Positions 25,846-34,801 of a stretch of DNA of 64,000 nt are shown piece after piece. Location: assembly GCF_002482975.1 (NCBI RefSeq), contig NZ_DLHA01000028.1:240761-304760 (forward strand). The letters run 5' to 3'. This stretch comes from Flavobacterium sp. UBA7680 (GTDB lineage: Bacteria > Bacteroidota > Bacteroidia > Flavobacteriales > Flavobacteriaceae). A program made the position numbers and the translations under genes. The notes under the pieces were generated by a model. That model was not told the DNA's origin. It did not search any database and saw nothing but the letters and a program-made list of their open reading frames with translations. The stretch's first letter is position 1, and every line of letters begins with the position of its first letter.

Positions 25846-26595
25846 ATGAAAAAGGAAGAACGTCAACAGGTTATATTAGAATATTTATCTAAAGAACATC
25901 GCGTAACATCTATAGAATTAAGTGAATATTTAAGCGTTTCAGAAGATACTATTCGACGTGATTTAAAAGAACTTTCAGATCAGGGACTTTTAAAAGCCGT
26001 TCGCGGAGGCGCGGTTGCTCCTTCTCCAATTCCTTTGCATTATAGAAAAAGAGAAAAACATGATGTTGAAAATAAAAAGATTATTGCCGAAAAAGCGATT
26101 TCCTATCTAAAAGACGGACAAGTTGTTTTTATTGACGGCGGAACAACTTCTGTAGCTTTGGTTTCGAGTTTTCCTTACGATTTAAAATTAACCGTTGTTA
26201 CAAACAGTTTTCCGGTTGCTTTATTAGTGGAAGATTTACCAAATATCGAATTAATTTTTGCCGGAGGATTAATGAGTAAAACCTCTTTTACAACTTCTGG
26301 AATTGATACAATCGATTTTTTACGAAATTTTAGAGCAGATGTTTGTATTCTGGGAATTTGCAGTATTCATCACGAGCGTGGTATTACGGGTGTTTTATAT
26401 GATGATTCTCAAATTAAAAAAAGCATGATTCAGAATTCTAATCTTGTTATCGCGCTGAGTTCTATTGAAAAAGTGGGAACTGCAGAAGCTTATTATATTT
26501 CACCAATTACAGATATTGACGTTTTGGTTACCAACATTTCTCCTGAAGATGAAATTTTAAAAAAATATAAAGAAATAGGTTTGACTATTCTTTAA
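25846..26595 (+). CDS. DeoR/GlpR-family transcriptional regulator
   Basis: A 249-residue protein from the ATG at 25846. The N-terminal HTH (residues 1-57) has VTSIELSEYLSVSEDTIRRDLKEL and LKAVRGGA, the DeoR signature. The rest is the sugar-phosphate-sensing DeoRC domain with FIDGGTTSVAL, VVTNSFPVA and GITGVLYDDSQIKKSMI. The longer upstream frame would begin inside the divergent gene and is rejected. Probably represses the neighbouring deoxyribonucleotidase and itself; effector unknown. Confidence 0.88.
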   Translation: MKKEERQQVILEYLSKEHRVTSIELSEYLSVSEDTIRRDLKELSDQGLLKAVRGGAVAPSPIPLHYRKREKHDVENKKIIAEKAISYLKDGQVVFIDGGTTSVALVSSFPYDLKLTVVTNSFPVALLVEDLPNIELIFAGGLMSKTSFTTSGIDTIDFLRNFRADVCILGICSIHHERGITGVLYDDSQIKKSMIQNSNLVIALSSIEKVGTAEAYYISPITDIDVLVTNISPEDEILKKYKEIGLTIL

Positions 26596-26604
26596 ATAAC
26601 AAAT

Positions 26605-26643
26605 AAAAAAGCCTTTCAGAATTCAACTTCCGAAAGGCTTTTT
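26605..26643. terminator. Bidirectional terminator between DeoR and the RND operon
   Basis: Stem AAAAAAGCCTTTC / GAAAGGCTTTTT, 14-nt loop, T-rich on both strands, between convergent genes. Confidence 0.85.
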
Positions 26644-26665
26644 CTCTACAAATTAACAGGCAATT

Positions 26666-28105
26666 TTATTTCCATCCGCCGCCCAAGTCTCTATAAACAT
26701 GAACTGCAGCATTTAATTGTTCTTTTTTAGTATCTATTAATTCTAATTTAGCTTCTAATGCATCTCTCTGCGTCATTAAAACCTCAAAATAATCTACTCT
26801 TGCCGATTTAAACAAATCGTTTGAAACATCAATAGATTTATTTAAGGCATCAACTTGCTGCGATTTTAAATCGTAACCTTTTTGAAGATTATCGATTTTA
26901 GAAAGCTGAGTTGAAACTTCTAAATACGCATTCAGGATGGTACGATCGTAATTGTACAACGCCTGAAGCTGTCTTGCATTAGCACTAGAAAATTCTGCTT
27001 TAATCGCATTTCTGTTAATTAATGGCGCAGCAATATCTCCGGCTAATGAATATAAAATCGATTCAGGGAATGTAAACAAATAAGACGGTTTAAAAGCCTG
27101 AACTCCAAAAGCTGCTGAAATATCCAGTGAAGGATAAAATTCTGCACGAGCTACTTTTACATCTAATTTTGCAGCAACTAATTCTAATTCTGCTTGTTTA
27201 ACATCTGGACGATTTGTTAGCAATTGAGATGGAATTCCAGAATTTACAGCTGCCGGAAGCAAATCTGTAAAATTGGTTTTGTCTCTTTTAATATCCTGCG
27301 GATAACGTCCTAACAAAAAGTTGATTTTGTTTTCGTTCTCTTTTATTTTCTGCAAAATATCAAACTCCAAACTTTTTGAAGTTAGAACCTCAGCCTGAAA
27401 TTTCTGAACTCCAAGTTCAGTCGCTCTCGCAGCTTGCTTTTGAATTTTTACAATTTCTAAAGCGTTTGTCTGTAAAGTAATCGTTTGTTTTACAATTTCT
27501 AATTGGCTGTCTAAAGCTAATAATTCATAATAATTATCAGCGATTTCAGCAATAAGGTTTGTAATCACAAAGTTTTTACCTTCAACAGTTGCTAAATAAC
27601 GGTTTACAGCTGCTTTTTTAGAATTACGCAGTTTTTTCCAGATATCTACTTCCCAGTTTGCATAAGCTGCAATTGTGTAATCCGGTAACGGATCTGGAGT
27701 TTCAATTCCCGGTTTAATTTCTGTTGTTGCATCACCCGCACCTTGGCTTGTGTAACGTCCAACCTTTTCGATTCCTGCACCAGCACGAACGCCGACAGTT
27801 GGCAATAAAGCTCCTTTACGAACTCTGATATCATTCTTTGCAATTTCAATTTCCTGCAAAGTCATATTCAGTTCCTGATTGTTTTTTAAGGCAACATCAA
27901 TCAACTCTACAAGGTTTTGATCCTTAAAGAAATCTTTCCATTTTAAAGTCGATGTATTTGTGGTGTCCTGCGATTTTACGCTTCCAAATGCTTCCGGAAC
28001 CGGAGCGCTTGTACTTGCTGTTTCAGCTGCAGGGGCTTTACATCCTGCCACGGCAAGACATAAACCCAATGCAATACTGTATTGATATAATTTAACTTTA
28101 TACAT
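26666..28105 (-). CDS. Outer-membrane efflux lipoprotein (TolC/OprM-type)
   Basis: A 479-residue protein with a lipoprotein signal (LGLCLAVAGC, Cys22). Two OEP repeats with the usual long-helix pattern are seen (e.g. 'QNLVELIDVALKNNQELNMTLQEIEIAKND', 'NRPDVKQAELELVAAKLDVKVARAEFYPSLDI'), as in the NodT family. It is the outer-membrane channel of the tripartite pump. The chosen start at 28105 overlaps the RND gene's last bases by 8, showing tight coupling; another ATG at 28117 is possible. Confidence 0.9.
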   Translation of the reverse strand: MYKVKLYQYSIALGLCLAVAGCKAPAAETASTSAPVPEAFGSVKSQDTTNTSTLKWKDFFKDQNLVELIDVALKNNQELNMTLQEIEIAKNDIRVRKGALLPTVGVRAGAGIEKVGRYTSQGAGDATTEIKPGIETPDPLPDYTIAAYANWEVDIWKKLRNSKKAAVNRYLATVEGKNFVITNLIAEIADNYYELLALDSQLEIVKQTITLQTNALEIVKIQKQAARATELGVQKFQAEVLTSKSLEFDILQKIKENENKINFLLGRYPQDIKRDKTNFTDLLPAAVNSGIPSQLLTNRPDVKQAELELVAAKLDVKVARAEFYPSLDISAAFGVQAFKPSYLFTFPESILYSLAGDIAAPLINRNAIKAEFSSANARQLQALYNYDRTILNAYLEVSTQLSKIDNLQKGYDLKSQQVDALNKSIDVSNDLFKSARVDYFEVLMTQRDALEAKLELIDTKKEQLNAAVHVYRDLGGGWK

Positions 28106-31100
28106 GATTGTTATCAATTTCTTCTGTTAATGGATTTTCTTCTTCATGTTTTACCAGTTTGTGTTTCTCGGCAATTTTGGCAAATATGTAATACAAGCCC
28201 GGAATTACAAATACTCCACAAATAGTTCCTATAAGCATACCTCCAGCGGCCGCAGTACCAATGGTTCTGTTACCAATTTTACCCGGACCAGTTGCAAATG
28301 CAAGCGGTAATAATCCCGCAATAAACGCAAATGAAGTCATCAAGATAGGACGGAACCTTGCTTTTGCTCCTTCCATCGCAGCTTCTAAAACGGTTCTTCC
28401 TGCTGCGTGCCTTTGTATCGCGAACTCTACAATCAATACGGCATTTTTACCTAATAAACCAATAAGCATTACCATGGCAACCTGCGCATAAATGTTGTTT
28501 TCTAATCCTGCAACTTTCAATAAAAGGAAAGCTCCAAAAATACCCGCAGGTAAAGAAAGAATTACAGATAATGGTAAAATAAAACTTTCATACTGAGCTG
28601 CTAATACCAGATAAACAAATCCTAAACAGATTAAGAATACCCAAATTGCCTGATTACCTTGAGCAACCTCATCGGCAGAAATACCTGCCCAGTCAATATC
28701 ATAACCTCTAGGTAATTTTTTAGCGGCTATTTCCTGAATTACTTTAATAGCTGTACCAGAACTGTATCCCGGAGCCGGTCCACCACTAATCTCTGTAGAA
28801 GTGTACATGTTGTGTCTCGTAATTTCAGAAAGTCCGTATACTTTTTCTAACTTCATAAAGGCAGAGAAAGGAACCATTTCATCACGATTATTTTTTACAT
28901 ACAATTTCAGGATATCATCTGGCTGTGCACGATATTCCGGAGCAGCCTGAACGATAACTTTATAGTTAATACCGTATTTAATGAAACTAATCTCGTAGTT
29001 ACTTCCCACAAGAGTTGACAAAGTATTCATGGCGTTTTCAATAGAAACTCCTTTTTGCTGTGCCAAATCATTATCAACTTTCATCATGTATTGAGGGAAA
29101 CTCGCACTAAAGAAACTGAATACGTTAGATAACTCAGGACGTTTGTTCAATTCTTCAACAAACTCTTTATTAACTTCTTCCAGTTTTTTGAAATCTGTAG
29201 TACCTGTTTTATCTAGTAAACGAAGCTCAAATCCTCCCGCAGCTCCATATCCTGGTACTGCCGGCGGTTGGAAAAACTCAATATTTGCACCTGCAATATC
29301 TTTTGATTTTTCTTCCAGTTCCGTCATAATTTCCTGAACAGATTGTTTACGATCGTTCCAGTCTTCTAAGTTGATCAAACAAGTTCCCGCATTTGATCCT
29401 GTACCTTCTGTCAAAATTTCGTAACCTGCCAATGCAGATACTGATTTTACACCTTCAACAGTTTCTGATATTTTTTGAAGTTTCAATGCAATATCATTTG
29501 TTCTTTCTAATGATGAACCTGGAGGCGTTTGAATAATAGCGTAAAACATTCCCTGATCCTCATTCGGGATAAATCCAGAAGGAACAGTGCTGCTGATTAA
29601 CCATGTTCCGGCACAGAAACCAAGAAGTGCTATAATTGTTACAGCTCTTCTGTTTACAATTTTACCTAATACATTTTGGTACTTACCTTGCGCAAGGTTA
29701 AACTTGTTGTTAAAGCCATCAATAAATATGTTTACAGGAGTTCTCTTTTTAGGTTTACCATGATTGTTTTTTAACATCATCGCACAAAGTGCAGGTGTTA
29801 AAGTCAAAGCCACAATACCAGAAAGAATAATCGCTGTTGCCATTGTAATCGAGAACTGTCTGTAAAAAACTCCAACAGGACCTGACATAAACGCAACCGG
29901 AATAAATACCGCAGCCATCAAGAATGTAATCGCAATAATTGCTCCTGCGATTTCGTGCATTGCTTTTTTAGTTGCTTTTAATGGCGAAAGATGTTCTTCT
30001 TCCATCTTGGCGTGAACGGCTTCAATTACCACAATCGCATCATCGACGACGACCCCAATTGCTAATACTAAAGCAAACAACGTAATTAAGTTCAATGAAA
30101 TATCAAAGAATGTCATGAACACAAACGTTCCAACTAATGAAACGGGTACAGCAATTGCCGGAATTACCGTAGAACGCCAGTCTCCTAAGAAAAGGAAAAC
30201 TACTATACCAACTAAAATAAAGGCTTCAACAAGTGTGTGAATTACTTTTTCGATAGAAGCATCAAGGAATTTAGAAACGTCATAAGAGATTTCATAATTC
30301 ATTCCTTTTGGGAATTTTTGCTTGATTTTTTCCAGTTTCGCTTTTACATCTTCAATAACCTGATTTGCATTACTTCCAAAAGATTGTTTCAATACAATCG
30401 CTGCAGAAGGTTTTCCGTTCAAGTTAGAATAGATATCATACATTGAACTTCCAAATTCAACATTTGCAATGTCTTTCAAACGCAAAAGTTCTCCGTTGGC
30501 ATTCGATCTTACCACAATATTTCCATATTGTTCTTTTGTTGTAAAACGCCCAGAATATTTCAATACATATTCAAATGCCTGAGAACGTTTACCAGAACTT
30601 TCTCCCGTTTTACCTGGCGAAGCTTCCAAACTCTGACTTGATAATGCTTCCATTACCTCATCAGCAGAAATTTTATACGCTAACATACGGTCTGGTTTCA
30701 ACCAAATACGCATTGCATATTCACGTGTTCCCAAGATATCTCCTGAACCAACTCCATTTACCCTTTTTAATTCAGATAATACGTTGATATCGGCATAGTT
30801 GTACAAGAACTTCATGTCGGTATTTTTGTCCGTACTATAAAGATTCACGTACATCAACATACTCGGAACTTCTCGTGTAATCTTAATACCTTCTCTAATT
30901 ACTAAAGGTGGAAGTTTATTGGTTACCGAAGCCACACGGTTTTGAACGTTAATCGCTGCCTGATTAGGATCTGTTCCTAAGTTAAATACAACCTGAATAC
31001 TTGCTTCACCATCATTTCCGGCATCAGAAGTCATATATTTCATTCCCGGAACACCGTTTAAGGCTCTTTCCAACGGAATTACAACAGATTTAATCATAAG

Positions 31101-31265
31101 CTCTCCATTCGATCCAGGGTAATCCGCAGTAACGTTTACCATTGGAGGAGAAATCGAAGGGAATTGGGTAATTGGTAAATTCAATACCGACAATACTCCC
31201 AAAAAGACAATAATCAACGATATCACTATCGACAATACGGGTCTTTGAATAAATTTATTAAACAT
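28098..31265 (-). CDS. RND efflux pump, AcrB/MexB-type (HAE1)
   Basis: A 1055-residue inner-membrane protein of full RND length. The N-terminus FNKFIQRPVLSIVISLIIVF, the proton-relay pair DD in 'GVVVDDAIVVIEAV' (TM4), and the second-half 'LLGKNAVLIVEFA' (TM10 Lys region) are intact. It exports hydrophobic compounds using proton motive force, docking with the adaptor and the outer-membrane channel encoded around it. It is 105 bp downstream of the adaptor gene; that gap contains a short repeat (family E). Confidence 0.95.
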   Translation of the reverse strand: MFNKFIQRPVLSIVISLIIVFLGVLSVLNLPITQFPSISPPMVNVTADYPGSNGELMIKSVVIPLERALNGVPGMKYMTSDAGNDGEASIQVVFNLGTDPNQAAINVQNRVASVTNKLPPLVIREGIKITREVPSMLMYVNLYSTDKNTDMKFLYNYADINVLSELKRVNGVGSGDILGTREYAMRIWLKPDRMLAYKISADEVMEALSSQSLEASPGKTGESSGKRSQAFEYVLKYSGRFTTKEQYGNIVVRSNANGELLRLKDIANVEFGSSMYDIYSNLNGKPSAAIVLKQSFGSNANQVIEDVKAKLEKIKQKFPKGMNYEISYDVSKFLDASIEKVIHTLVEAFILVGIVVFLFLGDWRSTVIPAIAVPVSLVGTFVFMTFFDISLNLITLFALVLAIGVVVDDAIVVIEAVHAKMEEEHLSPLKATKKAMHEIAGAIIAITFLMAAVFIPVAFMSGPVGVFYRQFSITMATAIILSGIVALTLTPALCAMMLKNNHGKPKKRTPVNIFIDGFNNKFNLAQGKYQNVLGKIVNRRAVTIIALLGFCAGTWLISSTVPSGFIPNEDQGMFYAIIQTPPGSSLERTNDIALKLQKISETVEGVKSVSALAGYEILTEGTGSNAGTCLINLEDWNDRKQSVQEIMTELEEKSKDIAGANIEFFQPPAVPGYGAAGGFELRLLDKTGTTDFKKLEEVNKEFVEELNKRPELSNVFSFFSASFPQYMMKVDNDLAQQKGVSIENAMNTLSTLVGSNYEISFIKYGINYKVIVQAAPEYRAQPDDILKLYVKNNRDEMVPFSAFMKLEKVYGLSEITRHNMYTSTEISGGPAPGYSSGTAIKVIQEIAAKKLPRGYDIDWAGISADEVAQGNQAIWVFLICLGFVYLVLAAQYESFILPLSVILSLPAGIFGAFLLLKVAGLENNIYAQVAMVMLIGLLGKNAVLIVEFAIQRHAAGRTVLEAAMEGAKARFRPILMTSFAFIAGLLPLAFATGPGKIGNRTIGTAAAGGMLIGTICGVFVIPGLYYIFAKIAEKHKLVKHEEENPLTEEIDNNHV

Positions 31266-31304
31266 TTTTATATTTTTTTAATGATTAAACTTATTTGAAG
31301 TTTA

Positions 31305-31356
31305 AAAAAGGGTTTCAGGTTTCAGGTTTTCAGTGCGAACTTGAAACATGAAACAA
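31305..31356. repeat. Intergenic repeat, family E, copy 1
   Basis: Reiterated words GTTTCAGGTTTCAGG, then CTTGAAACATGAAAC (reverse orientation). Related stretches lie at 53516-53538, 61110-61178 and 61757-61817. Confidence 0.6.
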
Positions 31357-31370
31357 CTAAAAACAAAAAC

Positions 31371-32453
31371 TTACTCCGCTTTTAAGCGCAGGTTATTAAT
31401 TACCTTTTTAGGAGACACAAATTCGTATTTGATTTTGTCATTTTCTTTTACTTTCTGAACACCTTCAAGTAAGATTTTATCATTTTCATTAAGTCCCGTT
31501 TTAATCACATACAAATCAGGAATTTCACCTGTAATAGTGATTTCTTTTGAGCTTACTTTATCATTTTTATCAACTATAAAAACATATTTTTTATCCTGAA
31601 TTTCGTAAGTCGCTTTTTGCGGAATTACGATAGCATTTTTAAGAGGAACCATCATTTGAACTTGTCCTGTTTCTCCGTTTCTAAGCAATTTTGCTGAATT
31701 TGGGAATCTTGCTCTAAAAGCGATGTTTCCTGTTTCATTGTCAAATTCACTTTCGATAACTTCTACGTTACCTTTTTCTTTAAAAGTATCTCCATTAGCT
31801 AAAACCAAATTCACTTTGTTTTCGGCACGATCTTTAACATTTGTCTGATACTGAAGATATTCTGGCTCTGAAACGTTGAAGTAAGCAAACATTTGACTGT
31901 TGTCTGAAAGGCTTGTCAATAATTCGCCTTCATCAATAAGACTTCCTAATTTCAAAGGAATTCTGTCTATTGTTCCGTCAAACGGAGCCTTGATTTCTGT
32001 GAATGATAAATGAAGTTTTGCCAATGCAACTTCTGCTTTTGAAGATTGCAATTTTGCCTGAGCAACGCTCAATTCGTTTTTAGAAACGATATTTTTATCT
32101 GCCAGTAATTTAGCATTTTGCAGTTCGATTTCTACTGATTTTTGTTCAGCCTGCGCTTTCAATAATTCTGCCTGATACATGTTTGGCATAATTCTGAACA
32201 ACAGCTGACCCGCTTTTACAAACTGTCCTTCATCAACATAAATGTTTTGTAAAAACCCTTTTTCCTGGGCGCGGATTTCAATATTTCGAACAGACTTAAT
32301 CTGCGAAACGTATTGTTTTGTAAATGAAGTATCAATTCTAACCGGATTTGTAACCGTGAATTTTTCTGCTTCTTCTTTTTCTTCCTTTTTAGATGTACAG
32401 CTAGTTAGGCACACTAGGGCAAACAAGCCCGTGAACACGATAATTTTTTTCAT
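31371..32453 (-). CDS. RND periplasmic adaptor protein (AcrA-type), lipoprotein
   Basis: A 360-residue protein with a lipoprotein signal (FALVCLTSC, Cys19). It contains the lipoyl/barrel-sandwich parts ('GFLQNIYVDEGQFVKAGQLLF', 'APFDGTIDRIPLKLGSLIDEG') on both sides of a helical hairpin, then a beta-barrel domain and membrane-proximal domain ('NAIVIPQKATYEIQDKKYVFIV'), the normal MFP order. It links the RND pump with the outer-membrane channel. Confidence 0.93.
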   Translation of the reverse strand: MKKIIVFTGLFALVCLTSCTSKKEEKEEAEKFTVTNPVRIDTSFTKQYVSQIKSVRNIEIRAQEKGFLQNIYVDEGQFVKAGQLLFRIMPNMYQAELLKAQAEQKSVEIELQNAKLLADKNIVSKNELSVAQAKLQSSKAEVALAKLHLSFTEIKAPFDGTIDRIPLKLGSLIDEGELLTSLSDNSQMFAYFNVSEPEYLQYQTNVKDRAENKVNLVLANGDTFKEKGNVEVIESEFDNETGNIAFRARFPNSAKLLRNGETGQVQMMVPLKNAIVIPQKATYEIQDKKYVFIVDKNDKVSSKEITITGEIPDLYVIKTGLNENDKILLEGVQKVKENDKIKYEFVSPKKVINNLRLKAE

Positions 32454-32626
32454 GATTTAGTTTGGAAATTAAGCGATTGAATGCTTGGAATAATGATTTC
32501 TTTAGATGATAAAATGCATCAGCCAGCCTGAAGTCAGAACTTAATTTTCATATAAGCGGAAGTAAAAAAATATACATCAACGAGATATGGAGATCACGAC
32601 TTAGGTAACCGATGTATACTGTAAAA

Positions 32627-32998
32627 TCAAATTCTTAATACTCGTTGAGTAATGTAGATAGGATTTGAATGCCCTAGAGAAGGCGTAAAAATTTTAAAAC
32701 GATTGGAATCATTCGCTGCAGACTGATCTGAAAGTGCCAGATACAAATTGTCTACCACGCTGTACGAAGCAGCAAAAAGTTTGTTCGTAAGTAAAGCATC
32801 ATCATTTCCTAATAGATCTTCTTCAAGATCAACATCGGCATCTTCAATTATAGAACTTCCACGATCCTGGCTCGTGAATTTAACTCTATGTTTCTGTGCA
32901 AGATTATGATGATGAGAAAAAGTATTAGCATTAAGATATTGGCCTCCGCCTAGCAGAAGCAAATTCATGAATACTAAAAATACTATTAACTTTCTCAT
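32627..32998 (-). CDS. Small exported protein upstream of the RND operon
   Basis: A 123-residue protein with a signal peptide (LIVFLVFMNLLLLGGGQYLNA). The mature part is short: a His cluster (FSHHHNLAQKHR), an acidic stretch (EDADVDLEEDLLGNDD) and a beta-like end. I do not recognise a family. It ends 173 bp before the adaptor start on the same strand and may lead the operon; a His/Asp-rich exported peptide could bind metal, but that is a guess. A hairpin with TATACATC / GATGTATA arms (32571-32614) lies between the two. Confidence 0.55.
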   Translation of the reverse strand: MRKLIVFLVFMNLLLLGGGQYLNANTFSHHHNLAQKHRVKFTSQDRGSSIIEDADVDLEEDLLGNDDALLTNKLFAASYSVVDNLYLALSDQSAANDSNRFKIFTPSLGHSNPIYITQRVLRI

Positions 32999-33184
32999 TT
33001 GGGTGCGAAAGTAGTAAAACTATCAAAACAAAAAAAGAATTTTTAACAAGGTTTAACAGTTATATAAAACGAAAACGTTTTCATTTTTTTATTACATTAA
33101 AATTATATTGAAAAATGACGTTTTTTAAAGTAATTTAAGACAATAAATATCTTAGTATTAATTTGTTAGAAGAATGTAAGAAAT

Positions 33185-33595
33185 CTATTTTGATAAATTG
33201 ATTTCCATAATGGTAAATTCCTGTCCGGCTTTAATAAAAGTTTTAAAAGTATCTTTCATTCCAAATTTTTCATAAAAAGACTTTTTATTGGTTCTGGCAT
33301 TGCACCAAACTTTTTCTAAATGCCTGTCTTTTGCAAACTGTAAAATATATTCTAAAAGATGTGAAGCAATTCCTTTTCCCTGATGTGCTGTTAAAGTGGC
33401 TAATTTTCGAAACTGCATTTCTTTACCTTCAATAAAACAGGAAATTATAGAAACTAATTTATCATTTTCAAAAACTCCAAAATGAAATCCTGAATTGTCT
33501 TCTTCTAATTGTACAAATTGAAAAGGCAGATCCGGCCACATTACTTCGTGTCGAATCTGCCAGGTTTGTGAAGCTTGAATTGCTTTGATTTCCAT
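33185..33595 (-). CDS. GNAT-family N-acetyltransferase
   Basis: A 136-residue protein with the GNAT core: 'FRKLATLTAHQGKGIASHLLEYIL' contains the acetyl-CoA-binding Q/RxxGxG/A motif (QGKGIA), and 'VWCNARTNKKSFYEKFGM' is the usual motif B. The acceptor substrate is unknown. Monocistronic, with promoter region upstream. Confidence 0.85.
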   Translation of the reverse strand: MEIKAIQASQTWQIRHEVMWPDLPFQFVQLEEDNSGFHFGVFENDKLVSIISCFIEGKEMQFRKLATLTAHQGKGIASHLLEYILQFAKDRHLEKVWCNARTNKKSFYEKFGMKDTFKTFIKAGQEFTIMEINLSK

Positions 33596-33641
33596 TTTAT
33601 GTTTATTTCTGGTATTTCAAAATTACATTAATTTTAAAATA

Positions 33642-33672
33642 AAAAAGAGAATCTTAAAACAGATTCCCTTTC
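33642..33672. terminator. Hairpin after the 205-aa exported protein gene
   Basis: Stem AAAG-GAATCT / AGATTC-CTTT with single-base mismatches; lies 20-50 bp past the minus-strand gene's end. Confidence 0.6.
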
Positions 33673-33693
33673 TAATTATATTGATTTTTTGAA

Positions 33694-34311
33694 TTACTTC
33701 GCTCTTACAAAATAAACTTCAGGATTATTTTCGGTTATTTTTTTGACACCTTTTTTTCCATATTTTGCTATATTAATGGCACGCATTACTTTATGATCGT
33801 CATTTAAAATGCAATCCCAAACTCTTCCGTCTGATAAAATAAATGCCGAATACAAAGAATCTGATCTGTCATCATTAAAGTAAAGCAAATCCTCTGTTTT
33901 AACCAGCGTTTTTACTTTTGATTTACGATCCTGCTCATAAAATAAAATTTTATCCTGCGCTACTTCTACTAATTTATCAACTTTTTGGTTTTTAAAATCA
34001 TCATGGGCAGTAACTGTCCAAATTGGTTTATCGCCCGTAACTAACCAGGTTCCGCTTATTTTTTCTAAAACATCCTTTCTTAAAATTTCTTTTAAAGTAT
34101 CTATCTCTTTTAATGATTCCTGTCCTATTTCGTTTTCCGGTTTAATTCTCGATGCCAGTGAAAACAAATCAAGAGCTTTTACATACTCTGATTTCTTTAA
34201 ATAAGAATGAGCCAAATCGTATTTATTTTTCTGAAATGTTTCCTTTGAAGCATTTTGCGCTATACTTTTTACTGAAAAAAGCAAAATGATAAGAATCAAA
34301 TAATTTTTCAT
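33694..34311 (-). CDS. Exported protein with TPR-like start
   Basis: A 205-residue protein with a signal peptide (IILLFSVKSIAQ). Residues 25-75 resemble one or two TPR helix pairs ('YDLAHSYLKKSEYVKALDLFSLASRIKPEN'). The remaining C-terminal part is beta-rich ('SGTWLVTGDKPIWTV') and of unknown fold, perhaps lipocalin-like. Periplasmic location inferred. No function assigned. Confidence 0.6.
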   Translation of the reverse strand: MKNYLILIILLFSVKSIAQNASKETFQKNKYDLAHSYLKKSEYVKALDLFSLASRIKPENEIGQESLKEIDTLKEILRKDVLEKISGTWLVTGDKPIWTVTAHDDFKNQKVDKLVEVAQDKILFYEQDRKSKVKTLVKTEDLLYFNDDRSDSLYSAFILSDGRVWDCILNDDHKVMRAINIAKYGKKGVKKITENNPEVYFVRAK

Positions 34312-34398
34312 CTGTTTAAACTTTATTTTTATTTTGCAATATTAGAATATTTTTCTTACAAAGTGAAATAAAAAATAAGTTTAATCTGATAATAATTT

Positions 34399-34791
34399 TT
34401 AATTTGAAAATGAGTTTAAAACCGCCATTGCTTTTGCAGCATCTTTTTTATTGACAAAAATATGGTCGTGATAAAATGCAGCCACAACATTACAGCTTAT
34501 ATTATGGTCTGAAAGTGCCTTTGAAAATGCTGCTGTTAAACCAACAGCTTCCAACGAAGAATGTACTGTAAGCGTTATCCACGACATTACTACAAAGTAA
34601 TTCAGTTTCATTTTTACCGCTATTTCTTCTTTTAGAATAAGTGTTATTGCTTCTTTTTCTCTAAAAAACATTTCAACTTCATCTAAATTGAAATTCTCTA
34701 CTGTATCAACTTTACAAAAAACATAATCGCCCTGTTTGTGTTCAGGTTTCATCGTTTTAAGTAATTTTTGAAGATCTTTTTCTCCTGACAT
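34399..34791 (-). CDS. ACT-domain protein (ACT_3 type)
   Basis: A 130-residue protein. The two halves fit an ACT-like ligand-binding fold: 'AITLILKEEIAVKM' with 'WITLTVHSSLEAVGLTAAFSKALSDHNISCNVVAAFYHDHIFV', as in the small stand-alone family formerly DUF2241, which probably binds amino acids. It lies 10 bp downstream of the esterase gene and is probably co-transcribed. Confidence 0.7.
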   Translation of the reverse strand: MSGEKDLQKLLKTMKPEHKQGDYVFCKVDTVENFNLDEVEMFFREKEAITLILKEEIAVKMKLNYFVVMSWITLTVHSSLEAVGLTAAFSKALSDHNISCNVVAAFYHDHIFVNKKDAAKAMAVLNSFSN

Positions 34792-34801
34792 TTTCTCTAT
34801 T

